From Candidatus Rokuibacteriota bacterium (GTDB lineage Bacteria; Methylomirabilota; Methylomirabilia; Rokubacteriales; CSP1-6): a stretch of DNA of 64,000 nt. Made by a program: the position numbers and the translations under genes. This document shows, piece by piece, positions 63,295 to 64,000 of the stretch (the stretch's first letter is position 1; the number at the start of each line of letters is the position of its first letter). Where the stretch lies: assembly GCA_016184125.1 (NCBI GenBank), contig JACPDG010000062.1, positions 1 to 64,000 of the forward strand, given 5' to 3'. Under the pieces are notes generated by a model. That model saw nothing but the letters and a program-made list of their open reading frames with translations. It ran no database searches and had not been told where the DNA came from.

Positions 63295-64000
63295 TCCGCG
63301 TGCTCGACGCGGGGCCGTTGCCGCTCACCACGGTGCAGGATCTCGGGCGCCCCGGACACCTCCGGTACGGCATCCCACCGTCCGGTCCCATGGACCGCCT
63401 CGCGTTCGTCGCCGCGAACCGCCTCGTCGGCAACGCCGACGGCGCTGCCGGCCTCGAGTGTGCGCTCGTCGGGCCGCGGTTGGAGGCCATGCGCCCGTGC
63501 GCCATCGCCGTGACGGGCGCGGACATGGCCCCGACGGTGAACGGTGAGCGGCGACCGCGCTGGACGGCGATCGCGCTGCGAGCCGGCGACCAGGTCCGGC
63601 TGGGCCCGGCGAAGGCGGGCATGCGGGCGTACGTCGCCTTCTCGGGCGGCATCGACGTGCCGCCCGTGCTGGGATCGCGCGCGACGTACATGCGCGGGCA
63701 GCTCGGCGGGCTCGAGGGGCGCGCGCTCCGCAAGGGGGATACCCTGCGCCTCTTCGACGCCCCGATACCGCCGGCGCGACGCGTCGTCGATCCTCCGGAT
63801 GCGGATCCGGGCCTCGAGGTCACGGTGCGTGTCGTCCTCGGCCCCGAGGCGGACCGATTCACGGAGGCCGGGGTGAAGGCGTTCCTCACGGGCGCCTACG
63901 AGCTGCTCCAGCAGTCGGACCGCATGGGCGCGCGTCTCCGCGGGCCGCGGATCGCGCACGCGCGCGGGCACGACATCATCTCGAACGGTATCGCGCTCGG
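63291..64000 (+). CDS. pxpC: 5-oxoprolinase subunit PxpC (biotin-carboxylase-carrier-like), partial
   Basis: About 236 codons from a GTG overlapping the pxpB TGA, running off the right end. 'LTTVQDLGRPGHLRYGIPPS', 'GPMDRLAFVAANRLVGNADG', 'YVAFSGGIDVPPVLGSRATY' are PxpC signatures. It forms a complex with PxpB. pxpA would be expected just beyond the window. Confidence 0.9.
   Translation, partial: MIRVLDAGPLPLTTVQDLGRPGHLRYGIPPSGPMDRLAFVAANRLVGNADGAAGLECALVGPRLEAMRPCAIAVTGADMAPTVNGERRPRWTAIALRAGDQVRLGPAKAGMRAYVAFSGGIDVPPVLGSRATYMRGQLGGLEGRALRKGDTLRLFDAPIPPARRVVDPPDADPGLEVTVRVVLGPEADRFTEAGVKAFLTGAYELLQQSDRMGARLRGPRIAHARGHDIISNGIAL

Overview
The window is GC-rich, gene-dense bacterial chromosome. 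Translation starts are often GTG, many operon joints overlap by 4 bp (ATGA or GTGA), and the gene content combines branched-chain and TRAP/TAXI transporters, amidases, a tetrahaem cytochrome/NrfD redox module and an NtrC-type regulator. This fits an uncultured Candidatus Rokubacteria-type (Methylomirabilota) soil or subsurface bacterium. That placement rests on gene content only; the sequence carries no rRNA or other direct taxonomic marker.

Layout. (1) 1-3580: an ABC transporter for branched-chain amino acids or similar amides (liv genes). (2) 3590-6454: a decayed M20 peptidase, an acyl-CoA ligase with a large internal deletion, a Rid-family protein and an amidase. (3) 6629-13707: a redox circuit. 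A minus-strand operon (small membrane protein, cNMP-fold protein, tetrahaem cytochrome, four-cluster ferredoxin, NrfD membrane protein) is divergent from a membrane histidine kinase with two CxxCH haem motifs and its sigma-54 response regulator. A good -24/-12 promoter sits in front of the operon. (4) 13737-16531: a small CxxC protein, a nitrile-hydratase-leader-like small protein, a cNMP-binding protein and a PqqD/M50-like membrane protein. (5) 16659-23200: a large unknown protein, a second amidase, a VTT membrane protein, a DAHP synthase gene behind a Phe/Trp/Tyr-rich leader peptide and attenuator, and a TonB-like protein. (6) 23286-40519: core genes: tRNA-Val, thrS, infC (ATC start), rpmI, rplT, pheS, pheT, a coiled-coil protein, zapA, a probable 6S RNA, rny, a YmdB-type phosphoesterase, folD, xseA, xseB, a polyprenyl synthase, eno, an FtsB-like protein, a glycosyltransferase, a thioesterase and tRNA-fMet.

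(7) About 40520-51560 is an accessory island. It begins at the 3' end of tRNA-fMet, a 13-bp copy of that end recurs at 48409, and no integrase is visible. It holds a truncated transposase pair, several broken or internally deleted genes (SEC-C/TPR, cupredoxin-cytochrome c, DUF4143 ATPase, helicase-like, ThiF-like), small unknown proteins, a CopG-type antitoxin-like protein and an AbiE-like type IV toxin-antitoxin pair. Two perfect direct repeats of 100 and 99 bp sit on truncation junctions. (8) 51582-55406 (minus): two peptide-transporter ATPases, threonine aldolase and bamD. (9) 55522-64000 (plus): a LarA-domain protein, a TAXI-TRAP transporter, an acetyltransferase (minus), a 2-hydroxyacid dehydrogenase, a DUF1445 hydro-lyase and 5-oxoprolinase subunits running off the end.

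Across the core regions, seven intergenic loci carry a family of hairpin repeats built on G6/C6 runs and GC-palindromes (at least 13 units, direct, inverted and tandem). They usually start within 20 bp of an upstream stop codon. I know of no description of this family. The other standout items are the haem-sensor/sigma-54/cytochrome circuit, the aromatic attenuator and the nitrile-hydratase-leader-like locus.
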